NCBI GenBank assembly: GCA_964565645.1
Contig: CAZMFQ010000004.1
Coordinates: 1-64,000 of the forward strand
Direction of reading: 5' to 3'
Length of the DNA: 64,000 bases
Source: JAHIQC01 sp964565645
GTDB lineage: Bacteria; Actinomycetota; Coriobacteriia; Anaerosomatales; JAHIQC01
Position numbers and translations under genes: made by a program. The notes beneath the pieces are model-generated. The model had not been told where the DNA came from and ran no database searches. It was given only the letters and a program-made list of their open reading frames with translations. How positions within the stretch are numbered: position 1 is the stretch's first letter; every line of letters starts with the position of its first letter. Below, one piece after another: positions 53,741 through 61,611 of this stretch.

Positions 53741-54559
53741 TCAGGCCTTCGCCTTGCGGGCCTTGGCGACGTCCCCGTCCACGATCATGAAGAACACCTC
53801 GGGCCAGATCCCCTTGAGCCTGAAGTAGAAGCGGCTCAGGGCGTCCGGGATGATGTAGTACTTGTTCTTGCTCACGCCCCTGACGATCGCACGGGCGACC
53901 ACCTCGGGCGCGATGGCCTTGATGTTGCCCGCGATCACATCGGTCTCCGCGGGGCGCAGCGTCTTCTCATACGCGAGCGCGGGCGTATCGGTGTCCGGGG
54001 GGCACACGACGTGGACCTTGACGCCCGCAGGCTTCATCTCGAAGCGCAGGGCCTCCGTGAAGCCCATCGTCGCGTACTTGGCCGAGGAGTAGCCCGTGTA
54101 TCCGTAGATGCCGAGGTATCCGGCGACGCTGGAGACGTTGACGATGTGGCCGGTACCGCGCGCGGTCATGTGCGCCACTGCGGCCTTGCACGGCCAGACC
54201 ACGCTCAGGAAGCCGTGCTCGATGTTGCGCAGGAAGTCTTCGGGGCTCATGGTCTCGAACTCGCCGGGCACGATCACCCCGGCGCTGTTGACGAGGATGT
54301 CGATCTCCAGCCCTGCGGCGAGCACGCGGTCGATGGCCGCGCGAGCCGACTCGAGACGCGAGAGGTCGGCGCTCACGGTCATGACCTGCTGCGAGGGGGC
54401 GCGACGGGCGGCCTCCACGGTCGCCTTGGCCCGCTCGAGCTTCTCGGGATCGCGGGCCACGAGCGCGACGTGCGCGCCCTGTGCAGCGAACGCGCACGCG
54501 GTCGCCAGACCGATCCCGCTCGAGCCGCCGGTGACGACGACGCTGGAACCTTCGAACAT
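53741..54559 (-). CDS. Short-chain dehydrogenase/reductase
   Basis: 272-residue classical SDR. The cofactor loop is VVTGGSSGIGLATA; NSAG is present; the catalytic serine and the Tyr-x3-Lys are in VNVSSVAGYLG and YTGYSSAKYATM. The C-terminal hydrophobic segment and overall shape recall 3-ketosphinganine reductase-like SDRs, but substrate assignment on this basis is weak. It follows sirC on the same strand by 13 nt, so it belongs to the ccm-hemX-sirC transcript although no haem step is known for an SDR. A terminator between it and hemA is not obvious. Confidence 0.8.
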   Translation of the reverse strand: MFEGSSVVVTGGSSGIGLATACAFAAQGAHVALVARDPEKLERAKATVEAARRAPSQQVMTVSADLSRLESARAAIDRVLAAGLEIDILVNSAGVIVPGEFETMSPEDFLRNIEHGFLSVVWPCKAAVAHMTARGTGHIVNVSSVAGYLGIYGYTGYSSAKYATMGFTEALRFEMKPAGVKVHVVCPPDTDTPALAYEKTLRPAETDVIAGNIKAIAPEVVARAIVRGVSKNKYYIIPDALSRFYFRLKGIWPEVFFMIVDGDVAKARKAKA

Positions 54560-54572
54560 CTAAGCTCCTTGA

Positions 54573-54989
54573 TCAGTCGATCGAAGACGACGAGGTCGGT
54601 ACCGGCTGGCCGGCATCCGGCAAGAACTGTTCGATCTGGTAGTTCGAGAGTTCGGGCGCCCCGGCCGCCATCACCAGACAACCGGCACCTTCGGCCTCCT
54701 GGTATACCGCCCGCGCGATCTCGACCGCCGAAACGGCGCAGTACACCAGGCACGCGCCCGCGAGATCGCCGCGGACATACCCGCGGGCCTCATGCTCGAT
54801 GAGCCCCTCGGCCACGAGTGCGTCGAGGGCGGACGTGACGGACGGGCTGACGACAAGGATGTCGGGACCGTAGTCGATGAGCTCGAGTGCGAACGCCTCG
54901 GCTTTCACTCCCCCGCCGATCACGACGACCAATCGGCCCGAAAGGTCGAGCAGGACCGGCAGAAGTGGGGTGCCCGCTCCCTCGATCAT
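54573..54989 (-). CDS. sirC: Precorrin-2 dehydrogenase-like protein (sirohaem branch)
   Basis: 138 residues, mainly the NAD-binding Rossmann domain of SirC/CysG/Met8: PVLLDLSGRLVVVIGGGVKA, where the glycine loop is intact, then LVVSPSVTSALDALV and a region equivalent to the NAD-dependent dehydrogenase core (ACLVYCAVS). The C-terminal helical domain found in longer homologues is largely absent. It oxidises precorrin-2 to sirohydrochlorin, and some members also chelate iron. ATG 54989 overlaps the hemX-like stop by ATGA. Together with the radical SAM gene it indicates haem synthesis via sirohaem. Confidence 0.8.
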   Translation of the reverse strand: MIEGAGTPLLPVLLDLSGRLVVVIGGGVKAEAFALELIDYGPDILVVSPSVTSALDALVAEGLIEHEARGYVRGDLAGACLVYCAVSAVEIARAVYQEAEGAGCLVMAAGAPELSNYQIEQFLPDAGQPVPTSSSSID

Positions 54990-55840
54990 GAGGCACCCGG
55001 CAGCGCGAACACGTGGAACCCGACCGGGATCATCCGCGCGACGATCGCCAGGATCACGACGAGGACGAGTCCGACGATGGCGATCCATGCGGCCGAGCGG
55101 GCCGAGATACCGTGGCGGTACACGCGCACGAGATACGTGCCGAAGATGAGCCAGACCAGACCGGAGAGCATGATGCGGGGGTCGGCCCACCATCCGGCCA
55201 CATCGGTCTCGACCGCCCTGATGATGCCGAGGACCATGCCCGCGGTGTACGCGGGGAACGCCATGGCGATCGCCCGGCGGGCGAGGTTCTGCGTCTGCGA
55301 GAGCGACGGCAAGCGACGGAACAGCGCGGTGGTCTTGTGAGCCTTGAGCTGCGCGTCCTGCACGAGATAGAGCGCAGATCCGGCGCCGCCGACCGCGAAG
55401 CCGGCGTTGGCGAACACGATGAGTGCGACGTGGAAGCCGACGCGCCAGGAATCGAGCAGTCGCAGTTCCTCGGCGTTGATGTCCTTGGGTGTCGCGCCCG
55501 AGAGGAACTGAGCGACGATGAGCAACACGACCGCCGCCGGAACGAGGAACGTCCCGTAGACCTTGGCTTTGATGAGGTGCTCCATCACGAAGTACACGAT
55601 GAGCAGCGCCCACGCGAGCAGCACGAGGGTATTGTGCGGTCCCGTGAGCTCGGTGCCGTTGGAGACGCTCGAGCGCAGACCGATCGCGGCGGTGAGGGTG
55701 ATCGTGCCAGCGCCCGTGAGGAAACGCGCCCACCAGGCGAGGTTCTGGCGCCTGAGCAGGAACTGGTACGCGTAGAGCACCGTCGCCGCGATCAGGAGGG
55801 CCAGCGCGAGCCAGCGGGTGAAGACTGCGAGCTGTTCCAA
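54986..55840 (-). CDS. hemX: HemX-like membrane protein of the CcmC/CcsA (cytochrome c assembly) family
   Basis: 284 residues with about eight transmembrane segments. It starts at TTG 55840 because GAGGAGG lies exactly 6 nt upstream. The family is PF01578-like, but the tryptophan-rich WWD haem loop is not conserved: the equivalent area reads ADPRIMLSGLVWLIFGTY. This matches HemX, which in Bacillus controls HemA level, rather than a true haem-handling CcsA. The linkage hemX-sirC-hemA is common in Gram-positive and related anaerobes. It is preceded by the ccmD-like gene and overlaps sirC. Confidence 0.8.
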   Translation of the reverse strand: MEQLAVFTRWLALALLIAATVLYAYQFLLRRQNLAWWARFLTGAGTITLTAAIGLRSSVSNGTELTGPHNTLVLLAWALLIVYFVMEHLIKAKVYGTFLVPAAVVLLIVAQFLSGATPKDINAEELRLLDSWRVGFHVALIVFANAGFAVGGAGSALYLVQDAQLKAHKTTALFRRLPSLSQTQNLARRAIAMAFPAYTAGMVLGIIRAVETDVAGWWADPRIMLSGLVWLIFGTYLVRVYRHGISARSAAWIAIVGLVLVVILAIVARMIPVGFHVFALPGAS

Positions 55841-55922
55841 ACCAAGCCTCCTCGTCGCGACCGGGCCGGACCGCACGATGCGGGCCTGCGGCGTACAGAC
55901 ATTCTAGCCGATGGTGCGGGTT

Positions 55923-56102
55923 CTATGCCCTGCGGGCGAGCGACTCCTCGAGCACCGCGATCTCGCGCTCGACACCGGCGAGACGGCGCAGCACGAAGAA
56001 CACGTAGCCACCGAGTCCGACCCAGAGCAGCGCGTACGCGGCTATGACGTACGGGGCCGCGTCGAGGACCGTGCGGTAGATCTCTGCGAGTACGGGATCC
56101 AT
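55923..56102 (-). CDS. ccmD: CcmD-like small membrane protein
   Basis: 59 residues from ATG 56102. One transmembrane helix (APYVIAAYALLWVGLGGYVFFV) is followed by a charged cytoplasmic tail with RREI-like residues (LAGVEREIAVLEESLARRA). The size, the topology and the position directly after ccmC identify it as CcmD, the small subunit that releases haem-loaded CcmE from the CcmABC complex. Sequence conservation of CcmD is always low, so context carries the call. Confidence 0.75.
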   Translation of the reverse strand: MDPVLAEIYRTVLDAAPYVIAAYALLWVGLGGYVFFVLRRLAGVEREIAVLEESLARRA

Positions 56103-56144
56103 GTCATGCGTCCTTTCGAGACGGAGGAACGGCAAGCGGGTCGT

Positions 56145-56990
56145 CTACGACTCCGCGGGAGTGTCGGATTCGGGAGCGTCCGTCGCGGACGAAGGCGCCT
56201 TGGCGAACGACGTGAACGCCGGCGCATCGGCGACCGGATCGTCCTCGAGACCGGCCTTGACCACCTCGACACGCTCCTTGAGCACCTCTTCCTTGAGGCG
56301 CACCTGGTAGATGACCCAGGCGATCATGAGCATGCCGAAGAGTCCGAGCAGGAACGGGATGAGCTGGGTCGGGACAAGGCCGCCGCCGCTGCGCAGCACC
56401 ACGGGGTGCACCGAGCTTGGGATGAGCCGCGTGATCGCGAACGAGATCGGCGCGTCCAGGAACGCGACGATGCCGAACACCGCGGCGTACGTGGCACGGC
56501 GCTCCTCGTCCTCGATGGAGTTGCGGAGCACGAAATACGCGATGACGAGCAGCGTCATGATGAAGTAGGTCGTCAGGCGCGGCTCCCACACCCACCACTG
56601 GCCCCACTCGAACCGGGTCCAGATGTCGCCGGTGATCAGCGTCAGGATCACGAAAAGGAGCGTGACCTCGGTAGCGATCTTGGCCTTGGTGTCGTAGAGC
56701 TTGTCCTTGGTCATGAGGAACCGCACGCCGTAGAACGCCGTGAAGAAGAAGACCAGGAAGCTTCCGAGTGCCACCGGCACATGGAAGTAGAAGATCTTCT
56801 GCGAGAACAGCAGCTGGTTCTGCACCACCGCTCCGCCGATGACGCGTACGCCGGAGACCTGCGCGCCGATGACGAGTGGTGAAACGAGGAACGCCATGAG
56901 GAAATCGATCGTGGTCAGCACGAAGCCGAGACCCAGGAATCCGTAGATCCATGTGTCTTTGGCCAGGCCCAGGACCTTCTTCTCAGCCAC
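56145..56990 (-). CDS. ccmC: Haem exporter/handling protein CcmC
   Basis: 281 residues with six transmembrane segments. The signature tryptophan-rich periplasmic loop is WGQWWVWEPRLTTYF, the WWD domain that holds haem, flanked by conserved histidines (FYFHVPVALGS and SSVHPVVLR). CcmC transfers haem onto CcmE. The GTG start at 56990 follows GAGGAGG. The last about 50 residues form a charged, probably disordered cytoplasmic tail. It is between ccmB and ccmD in the usual order. Confidence 0.95.
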   Translation of the reverse strand: MAEKKVLGLAKDTWIYGFLGLGFVLTTIDFLMAFLVSPLVIGAQVSGVRVIGGAVVQNQLLFSQKIFYFHVPVALGSFLVFFFTAFYGVRFLMTKDKLYDTKAKIATEVTLLFVILTLITGDIWTRFEWGQWWVWEPRLTTYFIMTLLVIAYFVLRNSIEDEERRATYAAVFGIVAFLDAPISFAITRLIPSSVHPVVLRSGGGLVPTQLIPFLLGLFGMLMIAWVIYQVRLKEEVLKERVEVVKAGLEDDPVADAPAFTSFAKAPSSATDAPESDTPAES

Positions 56991-57035
56991 TTCGGGGGTA
57001 CCTCCTCGGCAGATGGTCAGTATGCGACCCCGGCG

Positions 57036-57776
57036 CTAGGCGCCGAGGATGAACTCGTAGAGCGCCCAGGCGGCGGCGATCATGATCGCGTCGTAGCCTC
57101 CGATGAGCGCCATGCCCGTCCAGAACTGCTGGATGTGGCCGTCGCCGCCCAGGACACCCGCCGAGGTCGCCGAGACGCACGCGAGCAGCAGCGGGTACAT
57201 GAGCGGGATGAACAGCACCGCGAGCACGAAGTCCTTGCCCTTGGTGTTCACGGACATGGTAGCGAGCATCGTGCCCACGCCGGCGATGCCGATCGAACCG
57301 CCCAGAAGCGAGAGCGGGATCATCCAGAACTCACCCTGATACGTGCCCTGCTGCAGGAACAGGAACGCAAAGAACGGGATCATGATGACCTCGACGATGA
57401 GCAGGAACAGCAGGTTGCCGATCGCCTTGGAGAAGAAGATCACCGGCCGGTCGACCGGCGAGAGCAGCAGGGCCTCCAGACAGCCCTGGTCCTTCTCATG
57501 CACGAGCGAGCGGTTCAGGCCGAGCATGCTCGTGAACACGAACGCGAGCCACAGCAGACCCGCGGCGATCTTGCGCGGATCGAACGCGGAGCCCGACTGC
57601 GAAAGCGCCACCTGGTAGATCACGAGCGTGAGCATCGCGTAGATGCCCATGGACGTGATCATCTCCTTGGTGCGCAGCTCCATGACGATGTCCTTGCGCA
57701 GGATCGCCTTGAACTGGCGCATCGAAAGGCCGCGTGAGGCGGACGTGCGGGACGCCGAGGAACCGGTGGCCGCCAT
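57036..57776 (-). CDS. ccmB: Haem exporter permease CcmB
   Basis: 246 residues, six transmembrane segments. It begins QFKAILRKDIVMELRTKEM, contains FTSMLGLNRSLVHEKDQGCLEALLLSPVDR, and has PFFAFLF, all typical of CcmB. It is the membrane partner of CcmA in the ABC complex that drives release of holo-CcmE. ATG 57776 overlaps the ccmA stop in TGATG. The 45-nt gap to ccmC carries its ribosome-binding site. Confidence 0.95.
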   Translation of the reverse strand: MAATGSSASRTSASRGLSMRQFKAILRKDIVMELRTKEMITSMGIYAMLTLVIYQVALSQSGSAFDPRKIAAGLLWLAFVFTSMLGLNRSLVHEKDQGCLEALLLSPVDRPVIFFSKAIGNLLFLLIVEVIMIPFFAFLFLQQGTYQGEFWMIPLSLLGGSIGIAGVGTMLATMSVNTKGKDFVLAVLFIPLMYPLLLACVSATSAGVLGGDGHIQQFWTGMALIGGYDAIMIAAAWALYEFILGA

Positions 57777-58501
57777 CACGCCACCCCCAGTCCCACGGTG
57801 GCGCGGTAGGTCTTGGTGAACTGCTCGGGATCGACGGCCCCGCGCTCGGCCGCGAGCACGACGCGGCCGCGCGCCAGGATCAGCGCGTGGCTGCAGAGCT
57901 CGAGGCCCTTGTCGAGGTCGTGGCTGATCATCACGAAGGTGTGGTCCTCGCGGATCTGCGCGATGAGGTTGTCGAAGATGTCCATCGCATGCGGGTCGAG
58001 ACCGGAGTACGGCTCGTCGAGGAAGAGCACCTCGGGGCGGTGCAGCAGGGCACGCGCGATCGAGAGGCGCTGCAGCATGCCGCGCGAGAACGTCCGCACC
58101 AGGTCGAGGCGGCGGTGATCGAGCTCCACGGAGACCAGCAGCTCGCGCACCCGGTCGGCGGCGTCGTCGATGCCGTACATCTCCGAGAAGAACAGCAAGT
58201 TCTCCTCGGCGGACAGATCGGGATACAGGAGCGGATTGTGGCTGATGAGCCCGATGTGCTCGCGCAGCTCGACCGCATCCTGCACCACATCGAGGCCGCA
58301 GACCTTGGCGGTGCCTGTCGACGGGGTCATGAGCGTGGTGAGCACCTTGACCATCGTCGTCTTGCCGGCGCCGTTGGGCCCGAAGATCGAGAGGAACGCG
58401 CCCTTGGGCAGGTCGAAACTGACCCGGTCGAGGGCCTTGCGCACACCGAAGGTCCGGGTAAGGTCCCGGACCTCCAGCGCTGTGTCACAGACTTCCGGCA
58501 T
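57776..58501 (-). CDS. ccmA: Haem exporter ATP-binding protein CcmA
   Basis: 241-residue ABC ATPase. Walker A FGPNGAGKTTMVK, a signature of the form FSRGMLQRLSIARAL, Walker B VLFLDEPYSGLD, and the switch histidine in VMISHDLDKG. It acts with CcmB and CcmC in handing haem to apocytochromes via CcmE. It is 9 nt from ccmF upstream and overlaps ccmB downstream. Without this context it could be a generic ABC ATPase, but the full ccm neighbourhood settles it. Confidence 0.95.
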   Translation of the reverse strand: MPEVCDTALEVRDLTRTFGVRKALDRVSFDLPKGAFLSIFGPNGAGKTTMVKVLTTLMTPSTGTAKVCGLDVVQDAVELREHIGLISHNPLLYPDLSAEENLLFFSEMYGIDDAADRVRELLVSVELDHRRLDLVRTFSRGMLQRLSIARALLHRPEVLFLDEPYSGLDPHAMDIFDNLIAQIREDHTFVMISHDLDKGLELCSHALILARGRVVLAAERGAVDPEQFTKTYRATVGLGVA

Positions 58502-58510
58502 GCGGACAGT

Positions 58511-60595
58511 CTACTTCTTCTTCTTGGAGGTCGCGCCCTTGGCGGGAGCGGCCACGACCGCGAGCGTCTGCTTCTTGGGCCACATGGCGATCGCGGTGCC
58601 GATCACCGAGAGCAGGAACCCGACCCAGACCCAGCTGATGAGCGGGTTGACCTTGACCTGGATCGAGATGTTGTCGCCGTCGGTGCCCTGGAAGACCACG
58701 AACACGTCGCGCAGCGGCTGCACGAGTACGTCCGCATTGAGCTTGGACTGCTGCTGCTGGGCGAAGGCGACCTGACCCGGGGTCATGGTCGCGATCTTCT
58801 TGCCGCCCTTGGCGACGTCGAGGAGCGCCGTGCCGACCACGTCCTGGTTGGGCAGGGTCTCCTCTTTGAGGCCCTGGTAGGTGAACGTGTAGCCGCCGGC
58901 CTCGAAGGTCGAGCCCGGGACGTTGGGGACGCTGAAGTTCATGTCGTCGACGAACATCGCAGAGCCCACCAGGCCGATGAGGATGATGCCGATGCCCATG
59001 TGGGTCAGGTAGCCGCCGGACTGCGTGCGGGCCTTGAACACGATCTGGCCCAGGGCGCCCAGGAAGCTCTCGCCCTTGGCCGCGGCGCGCTTGCGCGAGC
59101 CCTCGATGAACAGGAACACCGCGATCGAGACGGCGAGCGCGCCCACGAGGATGCCGAGGATCGAGTAGACGTACATCAGCGGCACAGGCTCCCATGCGGA
59201 CAGCGCGCCGTTCTTCTTGAGGATCGGCAACAGCTCGAGGTACCAGATCGCCATGAGCGGCACCGCGGCGACCGCGGTCCCGATCACCGGCCACTTAGCC
59301 TTGGACCAGAACGCCGGGCCCTCGGTCTTGCGCCACGACAGGATCGGGCAGACGGCCATGATGAACACGTAGATGATGCCGAACGGGTGTGCAAGCGCGT
59401 TGTAGGTGTCCGCGCTGAACGACTTGCCGCCGAGCGCCGGGGCCACGGTGAGCAGCGCGACGACGATCGCCGACATGAGCATGATCACGTTGTTGAAGTA
59501 GTACGAGGCTTCCTTGCTGGTGAGCGATTCGAACTCGTCGGCGCCCTCGAACTCCTTGGAGCGGACGGAGAGTCCCCATATCGCACCCACGAGCGGCAGC
59601 ACCATCATCGCGCCGAAGATCCAGCCCGAGAGCGGGTCCTTCTCGAACGCGTGCACGGACTGCACGATGCCCGAGCGGGTGATGAACGTGCCGAGGATGA
59701 CGAGCACGAAGCTCACCGTCGACATCATCACGGCCCACTTCTTGAAGCCGTCGCGACGGCGGTAGACGGTGAAGCTGTGCAGCAGACCAACGCCGGTCAG
59801 CCACGGCAGGAGCGAGGCGTTCTCGACTGGGTCCCAGGCCCAGTAGCCGCCCCACCCGAGGACCACGTAGGCCCAGATGGCGCCGAGCCCGATGCCGATG
59901 CCCAGGAACAGCCACGAGAACACGGTGATGCGGTCGACAAGCGTGACCCAGCGCTTGGAACCGTCGCCGACGATCAGCGCGCCCATCGCGAACGCGAACG
60001 GGACGGTCATGCCCGCGTACCCGATGAACAGGGTCGGCGGGTGAAGGATCATCGCCCAGTGCTGGAGCAACGGGTTCATGGCGGCCGCGACCAGGAGCTC
60101 GCCGTTGGGGCCGATCCACTCGGCGGGAGAGAGCTTGAACGGGTTGTTCAGGTTCACGAACAGCGAAGCGAGGAAGAACAGCTGCACGATGTTGAGCACA
60201 GCCAGGGACATGTTGGAGAGTTCGTCGGTCTCGCCGATGCGCTTCCACGCGATGTATGCGACGAACAGCGAGAGCACCCACGCCCAGAACAGCAGCGAAC
60301 CCTCACGGCCGGCCCACACGCCCGAGATCTTGTACAGCCACGCCAGGCCCGAGACGTCGGTGCTGTGGTTCTCGGCGACGTACTGGAACGTGAAGTCCAG
60401 CCTGAAGAACGCCGCCAGAAGCACCGCGGTGGCCATAGAAAGGCCCGCCGCCACGCCGAAGGAGGCGAAATACCCGACATTGGTCGCGCCTTCGCCGTCC
60501 TTGGCCCCCATCATGCGGCCCCAGAACAGCGCGGCGACCGCGACGATCGCAGCGATGAATGCGAGGCCGAGCGCCAGATTGCCCAAAGATGCCAT
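58511..60595 (-). CDS. ccmF: Cytochrome c haem lyase subunit CcmF
   Basis: 694 residues with about 14-15 transmembrane segments. The haem-handling WWD loop is GWGGYWAWDPVENASLLPW; GREGSLLFWAWVLS and the conserved histidine segments (FIGYAGMTVPFAF, LVGSAMF) also fit. CcmF carries out the ligation of haem to CXXCH apocytochromes, usually with CcmH, but no CcmH or CcmG gene is in the cluster. ATG 60595 (GGAG, 5-nt spacing) is chosen over the ATG at 60610. Its ending is KKK, 10 nt before ccmA. Confidence 0.95.
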   Translation of the reverse strand: MASLGNLALGLAFIAAIVAVAALFWGRMMGAKDGEGATNVGYFASFGVAAGLSMATAVLLAAFFRLDFTFQYVAENHSTDVSGLAWLYKISGVWAGREGSLLFWAWVLSLFVAYIAWKRIGETDELSNMSLAVLNIVQLFFLASLFVNLNNPFKLSPAEWIGPNGELLVAAAMNPLLQHWAMILHPPTLFIGYAGMTVPFAFAMGALIVGDGSKRWVTLVDRITVFSWLFLGIGIGLGAIWAYVVLGWGGYWAWDPVENASLLPWLTGVGLLHSFTVYRRRDGFKKWAVMMSTVSFVLVILGTFITRSGIVQSVHAFEKDPLSGWIFGAMMVLPLVGAIWGLSVRSKEFEGADEFESLTSKEASYYFNNVIMLMSAIVVALLTVAPALGGKSFSADTYNALAHPFGIIYVFIMAVCPILSWRKTEGPAFWSKAKWPVIGTAVAAVPLMAIWYLELLPILKKNGALSAWEPVPLMYVYSILGILVGALAVSIAVFLFIEGSRKRAAAKGESFLGALGQIVFKARTQSGGYLTHMGIGIILIGLVGSAMFVDDMNFSVPNVPGSTFEAGGYTFTYQGLKEETLPNQDVVGTALLDVAKGGKKIATMTPGQVAFAQQQQSKLNADVLVQPLRDVFVVFQGTDGDNISIQVKVNPLISWVWVGFLLSVIGTAIAMWPKKQTLAVVAAPAKGATSKKKK

Positions 60596-60625
60596 GTTCT
60601 CTCCGCTCATCCCGTGTCACATGAA

Positions 60626-60654
60626 GAGGCCGCCCGCTTCCGGCGGGCGGCCTC
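60626..60654 (-). terminator. Perfect 12-bp GC-rich hairpin between ccmE and ccmF
   Basis: GAGGCCGCCCGC pairs with GCGGGCGGCCTC around a 5-nt loop in the 72-nt gap. There is no U-tract on the transcribed strand, so it may act as a partial terminator or as an mRNA-stability element that makes ccmE more abundant than the downstream ccm genes. Confidence 0.45.
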
Positions 60655-60667
60655 GTTGGATCCTCTG

Positions 60668-61354
60668 TTACTTCTTCTCCGATTCGGCGAGCGCGACCGA
60701 CGTGGCCGCGTAGACCCCGTCAGCACCAAGCTCTCCGCCGATGACGACCTGCATACCGTCGTTCATGCCCTGAGGCAGTGCGCCCTCCCAGAACACGGGG
60801 AGCTCATCGGTGCCGCCTTCGTCGACGATCTTGAAGCGGAACGGACCGGTGACAGGACCGATGCTGCCGGCCACGATGACGCCCGTGACCTGGGTCGGCT
60901 TCCCGACGACGCTCTCACCCGCACCGAGCAGACCCCCGACCGTGATCGCCTTGGTCGCGGACTGGTACTTGGACGGGCACTTGGTGATCATATCGTCCGT
61001 CACGATCATGCCGGCATCCGAGGACAGCTCGCCGGTCACGATGGCGACGACGCCGTCACCGAACGTCGAAGGCACGCCGCCGGTGTACTCGACCTGTATG
61101 GTCGGCGCACCCTCCTTGGCCTTCTCATCACGGATCACGAAACGCATCGGGTTGGACTTGCGGTCCCAGGAGCCCTCGACGACCTCGCCGCTCACGCGGA
61201 CCCGCTCGCCGGCCAGATTGGTCTTGCCGGCGACCTGGCTCACGGTGCGCGAGTAGGCGCCGTCTTTGGAGCTCGCCCCCAGAAGCACCGCAACGACAAC
61301 GATGAGGATGATCGCGGTCACACCGATGAGGCGATTCCGTGCACGTTTGTTCAC
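60668..61354 (-). CDS. ccmE: Haem chaperone CcmE, CXXXY type, with a second OB-like domain
   Basis: 228 residues from GTG 61354 (GAAGGAGAG upstream). One N-terminal anchor (IGVTAIILIVVVAVLLGA), then the CcmE OB fold: RVRVSGEVVEGSWDRKSNPM and VEYTGGVPSTFGDGVVAIV. At the haem attachment site classical CcmE has HxxxY; here it is Cys126-x3-Tyr130 (TKCPSKYQ). The Cys form is known from archaea and Desulfovibrio-type Ccm systems lacking CcmH. A second OB-like unit follows (VTGVIVAGSIGPVTGPF, VFWEGALPQGMNDGMQVVI) without Cys or His, roughly doubling the usual length. It heads the ccm operon. Confidence 0.9.
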   Translation of the reverse strand: MNKRARNRLIGVTAIILIVVVAVLLGASSKDGAYSRTVSQVAGKTNLAGERVRVSGEVVEGSWDRKSNPMRFVIRDEKAKEGAPTIQVEYTGGVPSTFGDGVVAIVTGELSSDAGMIVTDDMITKCPSKYQSATKAITVGGLLGAGESVVGKPTQVTGVIVAGSIGPVTGPFRFKIVDEGGTDELPVFWEGALPQGMNDGMQVVIGGELGADGVYAATSVALAESEKK

Positions 61355-61449
61355 GTAGACACACTCTCCTTCGCACGATTCGCACATGCGGCCGGAGCGC
61401 GAGATGAGTGGGCGACCTGATACGGCCGGATACCACATACCGCTCTGCA

Positions 61450-61501
61450 GCCTGCTTGCCTGAACACCTTGGATACTACCATCGGCACGAAGCGCCGACA
61501 A
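61450..61501 (-). promoter_or_regulatory. Promoter of the ccm operon with the element shared with hemA
   Basis: Minus-strand -35 TTGTCG (61501-61496), 17 nt, -10 TAGTAT (61478-61473), then immediately GGTGTTCAGGCAAGCAGGC (61468-61450) at the predicted start of transcription. The 19-nt element recurs exactly, inverted relative to the transcript, in the hemA leader (53564-53582). The remaining leader to GTG 61354 is about 95 nt. Confidence 0.55.
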
Positions 61502-61611
61502 TGTTCATCGGCTCGCCTTGCACGCCCCATAAGGAGCAAACCCCTTGCCGAGGAGCGGTGCGGCCGGATCCGGGCAGTCGGAGACCGTCGCTTGCGGCCG
61601 TCGGCCCCGGA

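Noticed and set aside
54573..55733. A longer sirC product extending upstream to 55733
   Set aside because: The upstream extension is an out-of-frame shadow of the hemX-like gene; the domain begins at ATG 54989, which overlaps the hemX-like stop codon.
57734..61420. Very long open frame (over 1,200 codons) on the plus strand opposite the ccm genes
   Set aside because: A GC-rich antisense shadow: low-complexity Arg/His/Glu/Asp-rich translation, no recognisable domain, and the minus strand encodes well-conserved CcmF, CcmA, CcmB and CcmE.
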